Source: Thiocapsa sp. UBA6158 (GTDB lineage: Bacteria; Pseudomonadota; Gammaproteobacteria; Chromatiales; Chromatiaceae). From it: a stretch of DNA of 18,429 bases. How positions within the stretch are numbered: position 1 is the first letter of the stretch; every line of letters starts with the position of its first letter. Shown here piece by piece: positions 1 to 7,664 of this stretch. The position numbers and the translations under genes are program-made. The stretch lies in NCBI RefSeq assembly GCF_002423035.1, contig NZ_DIUM01000059.1, forward strand, positions 1 through 18,429, written 5' to 3'. The notes under the pieces were generated by a model, which searched no databases, was not told the origin of the DNA, and saw nothing but the letters and a program-made list of their open reading frames with translations.

Positions 1-36
1 TGGACCAATCGATGATCAAGGCCGTATACACCAACG

Positions 37-462
37 ATGTCGGTCGAAAATGGTGCGAATGGTTATTATGCGTTCGCGAATCAACGACTCTGGTACCAGC
101 GTCCGAATGTCGACAGTTCCGGTCTGGTCGGATATCTGCAGTACGGACACACGGGATCTCACGCGGCTCCGGTCAATACCTACTATGGCGCCGGACTCAC
201 TGCGGCTGGCTTGGTCCCTGGGCGATCGCAGGACACGGTGAGCTTCGGTGTCGCGCAATCTGAGCTGAATACCTCGATGGGTTTCGCCCCCAGCGAGTTG
301 ATGTTTCAAACAGCCTACACGGCGAATTTCACCATTGGCCCGCCGGCGAACTATTGGACGTTCACGGCGATCGCGGCTTTCACCTACATCCCTGAGCCTG
401 GATTGAGCCCGGACCTTCCTGGGGCCAGCGTGGTTTCATTGCGGTTGGTCACCTTGTTTTAG
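37..462 (+). pseudogene. OprB-family carbohydrate porin, 3' fragment, frame broken near its start
   Basis: The translation resembles the C-terminal part of outer-membrane carbohydrate-selective porins (OprB family). It contains a GANGYYAFANQRLWYQRP segment and a GLVPGRSQDTVSFGVAQSE segment, and it ends in hydrophobic beta-strand residues with a terminal Phe, as expected for a porin handled by the BAM complex. The reading frame has a stop at 13-15, so it cannot simply continue to the left. The frame that looks protein-like before that point is frame 3 (reading KAVYTNDVG up to about 44). This implies a one-base shift near 40-48. The upstream body lies outside the window, so whether the whole gene is dead or carries one recent indel or sequencing error cannot be decided. 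The ATG at 37 is probably not a real start. Confidence 0.6.
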
Positions 463-491
463 GCTCGCTCCGGTCGCGGCGGCCTTTCAGA

Positions 492-510
492 TGGCGCTTG
501 CTCGGCGCCA
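492..510. terminator. Small hairpin after the porin fragment
   Basis: TGGCGC and GCGCCA form a perfect 6-bp stem around a 7-nt loop, lying between the convergent porin fragment and the MarC relic. There is no T-run on either side, so a terminator role is only suggested by position. Confidence 0.25.
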
Positions 511-560
511 ACAGGGGCAGCGCAGTGAGCTGGGTGCCGAACACCCCAGATCCGGTGCGA

Positions 561-1245
561 TCAACCCCGGATCAAGGGGACGATGAGGTCGTGGAGCCCA
601 ACGGCGAGGATGCGGATGGCGAGCGGGACCTGGAGGACCCTGAAGATGGCGCCTGTCATCAGGAGCAGACGCCAAGTGCGGGTCCGGTGAAGACATGGAC
701 GAAGAGCATGGTGACCAGATTCATCGCCATGACGGCGAGCACCGCGACGACCGCCTCGATCAGCCTCGGGATGTCCTGGTGGAAGAGCGACACCAGGGCC
801 ACGACCCCCCGCGATTCCATCGGGTGTGACGAGGACGGGAAACAGGTGGCAAAGGGGGACGGCGCGCCACGGGGCGACGGTTCGTCAGTGCTCGGGGGGC
901 CGTATTGCGCGAGTACGGCGCGCAGGGCGACGAGAAAGAAGATGAGGTCCGCCGTGACCGTGAGGATGGGCGTGGAGAGGCCCCAGTTGGCTGCGATCAG
1001 ACTCCCGATGACGCCACCGAGGGTACGGCGACGGTCCCGATGAGCACGCTCTGGAGCGCCAGGCGGCGCCGATCGGCGAGGGACAGAGTCTGATTCGCGG
1101 CGGCGAAGGGGCCGATCAGCTTGAGCGGGCCGAGGGTGACGACCATCAGGATGAGGATCTGGAGGAACCCCGGGCGATAACCGCCCTCGTCGGCTGCCCA
1201 GGCGAGCTCGGGGCTGAGCATGGCGCCGATGAGCCCGAAGGTCAT
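561..1245 (-). pseudogene. MarC-family (UPF0056) inner-membrane protein, multiply frameshifted
   Basis: No single frame is long, but successive minus-strand frames join into a MarC-like membrane protein. From ATG 1245 the first piece has an export-like start ending AWAADEGG and then reads LILMVVTLGPLKLIGPFAAA, the typical first MarC helix, ending near 1010. The second piece (about 1015-815) includes GGVIGSLIAANWGLSTPI and LIFFLVALRAVLAQYG, ending with a TPDGIA motif. The third (about 815-675) includes VVALVSLFHQDIPRLIEAVV and VTMLFVHVFTG. The fourth (about 675-561) reads TGAIFRVLQVPLAIRILAVG. Junctions fall near 1010, at a C6 run (805-810) and near 670. Three independent shifts make a pseudogene much more likely than an error, although the C6 shift alone could be a sequencing mistake. 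MarC proteins are multi-pass membrane proteins of poorly known substrate. Confidence 0.75.
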
Positions 1246-1357
1246 TGGAGTCAAGGTCGAAACCCTCCCAACGCGATGTCGTTCCGGCTGGCCTCGGGGC
1301 GCGCCTCGATCAGGCCCCGAGGCCATCCCGGGCCCGGTCGGTCCCCTGACGTCTCGC

Positions 1358-1520
1358 TCAAGCGTAACGTGCGAACTTGCCCCACGGCACCATGCGATCG
1401 ATCGACCCATCGTGGAGCAGGTATTGATGCCAGAGCGCGGCCAGGACATGGAGTGAGATCAGGACCACGAAGAAGACCTACAACCGCCCCGCCCACCCGA
1501 TCGTGGGTGTGAGAGCCGAC
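1358..1520 (-). pseudogene. Cytochrome b561 C-terminal remnant
   Basis: One minus-strand frame (1477 down to the stop at 1358-1360) reads VFFVVLISLHVLAALWHQY and continues through LLHDGSIDRMVPWGK. This is the last helix and tail of di-heme cytochrome b561, including the heme-binding His pattern HVLAALWH and the usual RMxPW ending. Just upstream another frame supplies a SHTHDRVGGAVVG segment (to about 1512) that looks like the preceding loop and helix, so a frameshift sits near 1480. The rest of the gene is absent because the reductase stop codon lies at 1522. It is a truncated, frameshifted relic. The stretch 1246-1357 between it and the MarC relic shows nothing recognisable. Confidence 0.6.
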
Positions 1521-1521
1521 C

Positions 1522-3225
1522 TCACTTCTCTTTCGGGAATGGCCAGGCGACAACACCGCCTTCCATGACCTTCACGTTGTGCCATCCGTGGGCATCGAGG
1601 ATGGCCGCGGCTTCGTAGCCGCGCAGCGAGATCCGGCAGTAGAGGATGATCTCCTTGGACTTGTCCTGCGGTAGCTCGCCCAGTCGATCGCGAATTGCAC
1701 CGAGCGGGATCAGGGTCTCGCCGATGCCCAGGCGCGTCTCCTCGAACTCCTGGGGGCTGCGGGTATCCAGGATGAAGCAGTCGGCGCCGGTGTCGATTCG
1801 ATGCTTGACCTCGCTCGCCGAGAGCCCGTGCATGCGGCCCTGGAGCTTGTTGTCCATGACCTGGGCGGAGCTGATCACATGATCGATGGCGAGCGAGTAG
1901 GGCGGCGCATAGGGCAGATCGGCATTGACCATGTCATCCACGGTCAGCTTGCCGCGGATCGCCATGGCGACGACCGCCACGCGCTTGCTCACATCGCCGG
2001 GGCCGATGCATTGGAAGCCGAGGATACGGCCGGTCTTGCGATCGGCGACGAGCTTGCTGATCAGCAGCTTGCCGCTCATGTAGCCGGGGATGTCGAGCCC
2101 TGAGATGATCGCCGTCTCGATGTCGTCGAAACCCGCCTCGCGGGCATCCTTGGCCGAGAGTCCGGTAAAGCCGACCGCGTAATCGAAGATCTTGCAGATG
2201 CCGGTCTGGATGATACCGGGGAAGCGGGCGCTGCCCTCGTTCACAAGATTCTGGCCGGCGACGCGTCCCTGTAGGTTGGCGAGGTCGCCGTAGGGCGCGC
2301 GCACGGCCTTGCCGCTGACCAGCGAGGTGCACTCCACACAGTCGCCGACGGCATAGATATCCGGGTCGGAGGTCTGCATTTGTTCGTTGACGCGGATGCC
2401 TCCGACCGAGCCGATCTCGATTCCGGCGGCTTGGGCGAGCTTGACATTGGGTCTGACCCCGACGGCGATCACGGCGACCTCGCAGGGCAGCTCGGTGCCG
2501 TTGTCGAGCTTGACGCCGACGAGCTTGCCGTTCTCCCCGAGCAGTTCGGCAACACCGTTGCCGACGATGATGTCCGGGCCGTGCGCGCGGACGTGGTTTT
2601 CGACCAGCTTCGACAGGTCGGGATCCAGAAACGGCAGGATCTGTCGGGTCTTCTCGATCACGGTCGTGTGAATCCCGGCGAGCCGCAGGGCCTCGCAGAC
2701 CTCGAACCCGATCAGGCCACCGCCGACGACCACGGCCTTGGTGGCCTTATTGTCGTCGCGGACCGCTCGCAAGGCATCGGCATCGGCCATCGAATGCAGC
2801 GTCGTGACACCCTCGAGCTCGATGCCCGGCACGCAGGGGCGCAGCGGTGTCGCGCCCGTGGCGATGACCAGGCGGTCGTAAGGGATGGTGGACTGCTCAC
2901 CGGTCGGCAGATCCCGATAGGTGACGGTTTTGGCGACCCGGTCGATCTCGGTCGCCTCGGTACGCACCAAGGCTTGGATGCGCTTGGCCTTGCCGTAAAA
3001 AGCCGGGTCGCGGATGATGCCCGCCGGTGTGCAGACGAGCATGTTGCGGTCGTCGAAGGTGCCGCCGACGTAGTAGGGAAAGCCGCAGGAGGCCATGGAC
3101 AGATCCGGCTCGCGCTGGATCAGGGTGATCTCGGCATGCTCGTCCATCCGACGGGCCTTGGCGGCGGCCTTGGGGCCGGCAGCGGAGCCGCCGATGACGA
3201 CGATATGCAGGGGTTGTGACGACAT
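1522..3225 (-). CDS. CoA-disulfide/polysulfide reductase-type flavoprotein with C-terminal rhodanese domain
   Basis: A 567-residue flavoprotein of the pyridine nucleotide-disulfide oxidoreductase superfamily. Visible parts are the N-terminal FAD dinucleotide fold (IGGSAAG, 11-17), a single redox cysteine (MASCGFPYYVGG, Cys47) as in CoA-disulfide reductases, the NAD(P)H fold (VVGGGLIGFE, 167-175), the second FAD motif (DIYAVGDC, 289-296), the conserved YAPPYS segment (439-444), and a rhodanese domain from about 465 with active loop LYCRISLRGYE (Cys530). Proteins of this CoADR-rhodanese architecture reduce CoA persulfide, polysulfide or CoA disulfide with NAD(P)H. In a sulfur oxidiser the role would be cytoplasmic persulfide handling. 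Every key residue is present and the gene is intact. The ATG at 3225 has a GAGAG stretch about 10 nt upstream. Exact substrate is inferred, not shown. Confidence 0.92.
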   Translation of the reverse strand: MSSQPLHIVVIGGSAAGPKAAAKARRMDEHAEITLIQREPDLSMASCGFPYYVGGTFDDRNMLVCTPAGIIRDPAFYGKAKRIQALVRTEATEIDRVAKTVTYRDLPTGEQSTIPYDRLVIATGATPLRPCVPGIELEGVTTLHSMADADALRAVRDDNKATKAVVVGGGLIGFEVCEALRLAGIHTTVIEKTRQILPFLDPDLSKLVENHVRAHGPDIIVGNGVAELLGENGKLVGVKLDNGTELPCEVAVIAVGVRPNVKLAQAAGIEIGSVGGIRVNEQMQTSDPDIYAVGDCVECTSLVSGKAVRAPYGDLANLQGRVAGQNLVNEGSARFPGIIQTGICKIFDYAVGFTGLSAKDAREAGFDDIETAIISGLDIPGYMSGKLLISKLVADRKTGRILGFQCIGPGDVSKRVAVVAMAIRGKLTVDDMVNADLPYAPPYSLAIDHVISSAQVMDNKLQGRMHGLSASEVKHRIDTGADCFILDTRSPQEFEETRLGIGETLIPLGAIRDRLGELPQDKSKEIILYCRISLRGYEAAAILDAHGWHNVKVMEGGVVAWPFPKEK

Positions 3226-3464
3226 AAATCAGATCTCTCGGTTGAGCGGAAACGAGTGATAGGAGGCGCGGCCGGCCGGATGGACGACCGGGTGAGGTGT
3301 CGGAGTGGATTGATCGAGCGGTTTCGGCCGAGCGGTTCAACACGGGAAGTGTGATCCATTCGGCTGCCGTCGGAATTGCGGATCCGCAACAAACGGCGAG
3401 TCGAGACTGATCCGGGTCAAGCCCGCGCAAGACGGCGGCTTACGAGGATTAGTCGTCGGTGCGG
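3226..3464. promoter_or_regulatory. Upstream region of the reductase with a 14-bp perfect palindrome
   Basis: No gene is seen here. TTGCGGATCCGCAA at 3376-3389 is a perfect 14-bp palindrome about 150 bp upstream of the reductase start. A 9-nt direct repeat CGAGCGGTT occurs at 3315-3323 and 3329-3337. CTGATCCGGGTCAA at 3407-3420 loosely resembles an FNR/DNR dyad, but no convincing -10 element sits at the right distance. A regulator-binding role for the palindrome is an inference from symmetry and position. Confidence 0.3.
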
Positions 3465-3509
3465 ATCCGGGCGTTCCGATGGCGCCCTCGGGCCCAGCGG
3501 TTCACCCGT

Positions 3510-3731
3510 GTCGATCGTGCACACTTCGCCGCCTACGGTGATTTTTCGCTGGACTTCGAGGTGGTCTACGATGTGATCGGCGCTGATTTCACGCTCTACA
3601 TGGACATCCAACAGGCCATCAACCTCGCGATCTATCGCAAGTTCCAGGAGGAAGGCATCCAGTTTACCTATCCGACTCAGGAGCTGATCGTGCGCCGGCC
3701 CCCGGGCGAGCTTCGTGGGGTGACGGCTTGA
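3510..3731 (+). pseudogene. MscS-family mechanosensitive channel, C-terminal remnant
   Basis: From about 3510 the translation reads DRAHFAAYGDFSLDFEVVYD, then YMDIQQAINLAIYRKFQEEG and FTYPTQELIV. This is the end of the cytoplasmic alpha/beta vestibule domain of MscS-like channels. The frame is open back to 3459, but those residues are Arg-rich and do not look like MscS. No transmembrane helices or pore-lining helix are present, so only about 70 of the several hundred residues expected survive. A 22-nt sequence that recurs at 16567 lies 24 nt before the break, at 3465-3486. The relic ends at 3731 and cannot form a channel. Confidence 0.72.
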
Positions 3732-3898
3732 GGTCGGGGGACTTCTACGTACTTGCCGCAGTCGGCGTGCTCTGCGCCGCTGCGGCTGTCTATGCCCGGG
3801 CCGACTGGTCAGTAACCGACCAGCCAGGAGCCGACCAATCGGGATTCGAGATCTCGAGCCCCGACCCGAAAACGGCAGACCTCATCGGAGTCGACAGC

Positions 3899-4732
3899 AT
3901 GATCGAACGCGCGTCCATCGACGATATCGAGATCGCCTACCGCGTCTTCGGGCCGTCCCGAGACGGCGTCCCCGTGCTCATGATCATGGGCTACGGTGGG
4001 TTGATGGAGATGTGGCCTCCGACGATCGTCGAGGCGCTGGCCCGGACACGCCCGGTCATCGTCTTCGATAATCGCGGCATGGGTTACAGCACCTCCTCGG
4101 ACCAGGACTATTCGATCGCCCGATTCGCCTCCGATGCCCATGCCTTGCTGCAGGCGCTGGATATCGACCGCGCGCACGTCCTGGGCTGGTCCATGGGATC
4201 CTTTATCGCGCAGGAGCTTGCGCTGGCGCACCCGGAGACGGTCGAGCGGCTCGTTCTCTTGTCCGCATCCTGCGGCGGCGCGGAGGCGGTTTGGCCGCAC
4301 GAGGCAGTCTGGCGACGGCTGGTGGATATGTCCGGGACGCTCGAGGAGCGCATTCGGCGGATGCTCGAGAATCTCTTCCCGCCCGACTGGCTGCGGGAGA
4401 CCCCGGACCCGATGCAGGTCTTTCCGCCGATCACGGCACCGATCGACGATGCGAATCTGCTGCGCCAGGCCGACACACTCCGCGCCTGGCCCGGCGTCTG
4501 CCCAAGACTGTCCGAGATCGCCGCCCCGACACTCGTGATGACCGGTACCGAGGATGTCGTCATCCCGCCGCGCAATGCCTGGATCATCGGCACGCGCATC
4601 GCCGCTGCCTCCGTGATCCAAATCAAGGGCGGCGGACACGGGTTCTTTTATCAGTCACCCGAGCAGACGGCCCGCTATCTTGCGACCTTCCTCGACGGGG
4701 AACGGTTACACCCGGAGCCCGGCGGGTTCTGA
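3899..4732 (+). CDS. Alpha/beta-fold hydrolase
   Basis: A complete alpha/beta hydrolase of 277 residues. The nucleophile elbow is GWSMG (Ser98), the acid is probably Asp219 (TGTEDVVIP), the base is His247 (GGGHGFF), and the oxyanion-side sequence is LMIMGYGG near residue 30. The set is typical of esterases and lactone or peroxide-type hydrolases; substrate is unknown. I chose ATG 3899 because GGAG sits 8 nt upstream and the resulting start (MIERASIDDIEIAYRVFG) matches the usual beginning of the family. The frame is open upstream to TTG 3728, overlapping the stop of the MscS relic. That extension contains a hydrophobic stretch (FYVLAAVGVLCAAAAVYA) that could be a signal or anchor sequence, so an exported form starting at 3728 is an alternative. 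Confidence 0.88.
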   Translation: MIERASIDDIEIAYRVFGPSRDGVPVLMIMGYGGLMEMWPPTIVEALARTRPVIVFDNRGMGYSTSSDQDYSIARFASDAHALLQALDIDRAHVLGWSMGSFIAQELALAHPETVERLVLLSASCGGAEAVWPHEAVWRRLVDMSGTLEERIRRMLENLFPPDWLRETPDPMQVFPPITAPIDDANLLRQADTLRAWPGVCPRLSEIAAPTLVMTGTEDVVIPPRNAWIIGTRIAAASVIQIKGGGHGFFYQSPEQTARYLATFLDGERLHPEPGGF

Positions 4733-4768
4733 GGCGATTTTCGGGCGTGGAAATCCGGGCCGCCGGGG

Positions 4769-4785
4769 TAGCGCAACGGGCGCTA
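4769..4785. terminator. Hairpin between convergent genes
   Basis: TAGCGC-AACGG-GCGCTA forms a perfect 6-bp stem with a 5-nt loop in the 129-bp gap between the hydrolase (+) and the MaoC-like gene (-). There is no clear T-run, so a bidirectional terminator is only suggested. Confidence 0.35.
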
Positions 4786-4861
4786 AAGTCGCCCCATCGC
4801 CCCTGCGAGGCCTCGGGTGGTCGCCCCTTTCGGGAATCACCCGAACCCCGAACCTCCGCCC

Positions 4862-5332
4862 TCAGCCTGCGATGTTCGCCTCCCACCAAGCCCGATAGGC
4901 CGCGTCCGGCGCCACCACCTTGGCGGTTGCCTCGCTGACGCGGTTGCCCTCGGGATCGGCGATACCGATCCGCATCTCCACGATTCCGCCACGGATCAGG
5001 CGTGCGACCTCCAGCGTTACGACCAGCTCGTCGCCGGGATACAGGGGGCGGCGCAGGCGCTCGGGCGAGAAGGTCAAGCCGAGCGTCCCGTCGCCCGGAA
5101 ACTCGGTCCCGAAGAGGGCGGAGATACGGGTTTGCACGAGTCCGCCCGGGACGATGATGTCCCGAGCATCCGGGAACCGTGCCCGTGCCGCGTCGAGGTC
5201 GCGATGGATCGCGTTGTGATCCCCGACCAGAGCGCAGTAACGATCGACCTCCTCGCGGCTGAAGCTCAGGCGCGCCTCGTGGCGCATGCCGACTTCGAGC
5301 ATCGCGGCGGTCAAGCAGCGGGTTGGCGTCAT
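4862..5332 (-). CDS. MaoC-like hotdog-fold (R)-specific enoyl-CoA hydratase-type protein
   Basis: A 156-residue single hotdog domain. The hydratase-2 active-site pattern is present as GDHNAIH (Asp38 and His43), followed by VPGGLVQTRISALFG and the late RPLYPGDELVVTLEV motif that lines the acyl-CoA tunnel. Family members hydrate trans-2-enoyl-CoA to (R)-3-hydroxyacyl-CoA or act on related thioesters. A link to polyhydroxyalkanoate or fatty-acid metabolism is possible but nothing nearby shows it. The start at 5332 has GGGAG 9 nt upstream; the frame is open to 5368 but that ATG lacks a comparable site. The gene lies 73 bp downstream of the 113-residue unknown on the same strand, so the two may be cotranscribed. 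Confidence 0.85.
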   Translation of the reverse strand: MTPTRCLTAAMLEVGMRHEARLSFSREEVDRYCALVGDHNAIHRDLDAARARFPDARDIIVPGGLVQTRISALFGTEFPGDGTLGLTFSPERLRRPLYPGDELVVTLEVARLIRGGIVEMRIGIADPEGNRVSEATAKVVAPDAAYRAWWEANIAG

Positions 5333-5405
5333 GGATGGGATCTCCCTGCTGTTCTGCAGTGCGCGCAACGGGCTTCCGCGGCCTTCGCGGCGATCGCCGC
5401 GCCGC

Positions 5406-5747
5406 TCAAATGATCTCCAGCGCGCGGATCAGCGCCATGACGTCCGGCTCTTCGGCCAGCTCGCCTTCCCAGACGCGGTAGACACGCGTATCGGGCGGGG
5501 AGCCGACGATCAGTTCGGCGATGAACCCGGTCGCGCCTGCAGGTGCCGGGTGATCTCGGGGCTCGCCCAAGGCATCGATCAGGGCGGCGATCTCGCGGGT
5601 CTGAGGCCCGTCGAGCGCGCCTTGGCGTGGCTTGTGGCTGGTATGGTCGCCGCAGTCGACCCGATAGGCACCCGTGGGCTCCAGAATGATCTCCAACGTA
5701 TAGTCATCTTGTCCGACGACCCGGTAGTGGACGCGCGGTAGGGACAT
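5406..5747 (-). CDS. Conserved-looking hypothetical protein, 113 residues
   Basis: Family not recognised. The protein is small, acidic and soluble, with no signal peptide or membrane segment. It alternates short strands early (VHYRVVGQDDYTLEIILEP), carries a Gly/Pro-rich middle with a CGDHTSHKPRQG stretch, and ends in an acidic helix (LAEEPDVMALIRALEII). The start at 5747 is set by GGAGG 10 nt upstream; an open extension to 5909 runs through what looks like promoter DNA and is rejected. It is the first gene of a possible two-gene unit with the MaoC-like gene and is divergent from the MlaC-like gene across about 180 bp. Confidence 0.65.
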   Translation of the reverse strand: MSLPRVHYRVVGQDDYTLEIILEPTGAYRVDCGDHTSHKPRQGALDGPQTREIAALIDALGEPRDHPAPAGATGFIAELIVGSPPDTRVYRVWEGELAEEPDVMALIRALEII

Positions 5748-5916
5748 GAGGTGTTTGCCTCCCTCGTGGTGATATGCCGGATTCGGGCGATTCCGAGTCC
5801 TGCCGATGCCGGATAGTCTATACCGACCGGCTTGCTTTTCCCCGAGTCCGTTGGCACGCTCCGAGCCTGCCGGGCGGCGACAGGACGCTTGGCGGACGAC
5901 GAAAAACATAACATTT

Positions 5917-5922
5917 AGGAGG
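5917..5922 (+). promoter_or_regulatory. Strong ribosome binding site for the MlaC-like gene
   Basis: AGGAGG lies 6 nt before ATG 5929, a perfect Shine-Dalgarno match that fixes the start and rejects the open extension to 5806. Confidence 0.8.
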
Positions 5923-5928
5923 AATTCG

Positions 5929-6693
5929 ATGAAGTCTCGTTCTTTGGTGCCGCTCCTCGTTTTACTCGGAGCCGCCGCCGGCGCCTCCGCCCAGCCTTAC
6001 GGCTACGCTCCCCCGCCCATTCCTCAAGGTTATGGCCCGATGCCGATGCCCTACGGCGGCGCTTATCCGGCCATGCCGGCTATGCCGGAGATGCCCGCCG
6101 CCCCGGCTCGCCCCATGCGCCCGGCCGCGCCGCCCGCGCGTGCGGAATCTGCGGCACCGGCCCGGGGTGCAGCGGCGCCTGCCGGGATGGCCGAGGGTCC
6201 TGCGGCCGAGGCCAGCGCAACGCTCAAAGAGGGCATGGATAAGCTCCTCGGCTTCCTCGCCCGGGAAGAGGTGCCCAATCGTCTCCAGGTTGCCGCCTTC
6301 CTCGACGGCGAGATCGCACCCTATTTCGACTTCGAGCAGATGGCCAAGTGGGTTGCCGGTCCGGCGTCCGAGCGCATGAGTGCCGAGGATAAGAAGGCGA
6401 TGGCCGCACATCTGGAGGCCGATTTCCTCGGCACCCTGGCGACCCGGCTGATGGACTATCAGGGGCAGCAGATCCGCATCTTGCCGCCGCGCGTGGGCCC
6501 GCGCGGCGACGTCAGCGTCAACGTGGCGCTGCTGCGCGCGCAGGGCTATCCCTCCAAGCTCGAGTTTCGGATGTACAAGTCGCAGACTGGCTGGCGCGTC
6601 TACGATGTCGTGGCGAACGGACAAAGCGCGGCTGCCTATTATCGGGTGCAGTTTCAGCGCATGGCCGGACAGGGGGCAGTGCCGACGCGTTGA
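5929..6693 (+). CDS. Exported MlaC/Ttg2D-like (ABC transporter auxiliary) protein with proline-rich linker
   Basis: A 254-residue exported protein. Residues 1-21 form a clear Sec signal peptide ending GASA before QPYG. Residues 22 to about 90 are a low-complexity Pro/Ala/Met/Tyr region. From about 95 on the sequence matches the MlaC fold: KLLGFLAREEVPNRLQVAAF, a YFDFEQMAKWVAG segment (the family's conserved F-x-x-M-A/x-W/x-x-x-G helix), LPPRVGPRGDVSVNV and a final GWRVYDVVANG strand typical of MlaC. MlaC shuttles phospholipids across the periplasm between MlaA-OmpC and the MlaFEDB complex. No mla partners are next to it, so this is an orphan member and its ligand is uncertain. The Pro-rich insert is not part of canonical MlaC. 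Confidence 0.85.
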   Translation: MKSRSLVPLLVLLGAAAGASAQPYGYAPPPIPQGYGPMPMPYGGAYPAMPAMPEMPAAPARPMRPAAPPARAESAAPARGAAAPAGMAEGPAAEASATLKEGMDKLLGFLAREEVPNRLQVAAFLDGEIAPYFDFEQMAKWVAGPASERMSAEDKKAMAAHLEADFLGTLATRLMDYQGQQIRILPPRVGPRGDVSVNVALLRAQGYPSKLEFRMYKSQTGWRVYDVVANGQSAAAYYRVQFQRMAGQGAVPTR

Positions 6694-6700
6694 TCCTCGA

Positions 6701-6730
6701 CCGAACCGCTCCTCGCCCGGAGCGGTTCGG
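6701..6730 (+). terminator. Strong hairpin after the MlaC-like gene
   Basis: CCGAACCGCTC and GAGCGGTTCGG form a perfect 11-bp stem around an 8-nt loop, beginning 8 nt after the stop codon. It lacks a T-run, so it may be a weak intrinsic terminator or an mRNA-stabilising 3' hairpin. Confidence 0.6.
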
Positions 6731-6870
6731 CGTCGGTGCGAACTGTGCCGGCCCGGCTCCGAGCGAACCACTTGAAGGAGACCTAGCCAAAGGCCATAGA
6801 CTGGACCTTGCGCGAGGTCACGACCGGCGATCGTTTCGCCCGACTTGGGGTCGACCATGGGAAGCCGACG

Positions 6871-7428
6871 ATGGATGGACCGATGAACAGCGCGCCCCCG
6901 GGCGCCGACGACATGCCTTCGAAGGTCGGGCGGGTGATGCTGTTCGCGGCATGGATCGTCGGATTGGCGTTGTTGGCGATGTTCTTCGACGGCGTCATCA
7001 CAGGTCGCGACAATCCCAACCCGGATCCGGTCGCGCTGCACGGCGGCAGCGGTGTCCCCGAGGTGCGCCTGGAACGCAACCGCGCCGGGCATTATGTCGC
7101 CGGCGGTCGGATCAACGGCGAATCGGTGCGCTTTTTGATCGACACGGGCGCGACCGACGTCGCCTTGCCGCTGTCCTTGGCCGAGCGCCTGTCGCTGCCG
7201 CTCAGACCCGGCGGTATGAGCAAGACCGCAAACGGCATGGTGCGGACCTGGACGACACGGCTCGACACCGTTGATCTCGGCGGATTGGTTGCGCACAACG
7301 TCCGCGCCACCGTCTTGCCGAATATGCCCGGAGACGATGTCCTGCTCGGCATGAGTTATCTGAGCCATCTGGAGCTGATCCAGCGCGCCGGTGTGCTGAC
7401 GCTGCGTCCTCACCTCGGATCATCTTGA
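6871..7428 (+). CDS. Membrane-anchored retropepsin-like aspartic protease (copy 1)
   Basis: About 185 residues with one N-terminal membrane helix (residues 22-39, LFAAWIVGLALLAMFF) and a periplasmic retropepsin-like domain of the kind annotated as clan AA aspartic protease (TIGR02281-type). The catalytic motif is FLIDTGATDVALP (Asp91), and the partner flap and hydrophobic-Gly signature VLLGMSYL is near the end. Such proteins carry one Asp per chain and would need to dimerise. Start choice is uncertain: ATG 6871 has GGGAAG about 6 nt upstream, ATG 6883 is next, and the frame is open to TTG 6808. A paralog lies 236 bp downstream. Targets of this family are mostly unknown; a Caulobacter relative (PerP) cleaves a polarity protein. 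Confidence 0.85.
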   Translation: MDGPMNSAPPGADDMPSKVGRVMLFAAWIVGLALLAMFFDGVITGRDNPNPDPVALHGGSGVPEVRLERNRAGHYVAGGRINGESVRFLIDTGATDVALPLSLAERLSLPLRPGGMSKTANGMVRTWTTRLDTVDLGGLVAHNVRATVLPNMPGDDVLLGMSYLSHLELIQRAGVLTLRPHLGSS

Positions 7429-7664
7429 TCCGCGTCTTGGTGCCGGCCTCTCGCGCCGGCTCCGACTCCGAATCTCACTTCCGCTCCGGGCCACACAACC
7501 TCGTCATCCGTATGGTTTCGGTTTAAGCTCGACCGGTCCCGTGCATCGGCGCGACACTTCGAGCGCAATGCCGGGCGGGTAGCCTGCGGCGATCCGGCCC
7601 CGCGATCGGGCTCGGAGCCAACGCCGACGGCGCTTCACTTGGTCTCGACGCACCCCGACGAACG
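7429..7664. other. Gap between the two protease paralogs
   Basis: No gene is recognised. A short inverted repeat of GCCGGC with a 7-nt loop sits near 7443-7461, without a T-run. The second protease probably has its own promoter here, but no convincing -35/-10 pair stands out. Confidence 0.3.

Noticed and set aside
2380..3219. Long plus-strand open frame opposite the reductase
   Set aside because: It is the antisense shadow of a GC-rich gene with all key motifs on the minus strand; its own translation is Asp/Gly/Leu-biased with no domain.
3407..3420. CTGATCCGGGTCAA as an FNR-type site for the reductase
   Set aside because: Two mismatches to the consensus, and no -10-like hexamer at the expected distance in either direction.
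5840..5875. Possible sigma-54 promoter (TTGGCACG) upstream of the MlaC-like gene
   Set aside because: The -24 half looks good, but no TTGC follows at the required spacing.
5962..7413. 483-codon minus-strand open frame across the MlaC-like gene and first protease
   Set aside because: His/Arg/Gly-rich shadow translation without motifs. Both plus-strand genes have signal or membrane segments, family motifs and, for MlaC, a perfect Shine-Dalgarno.
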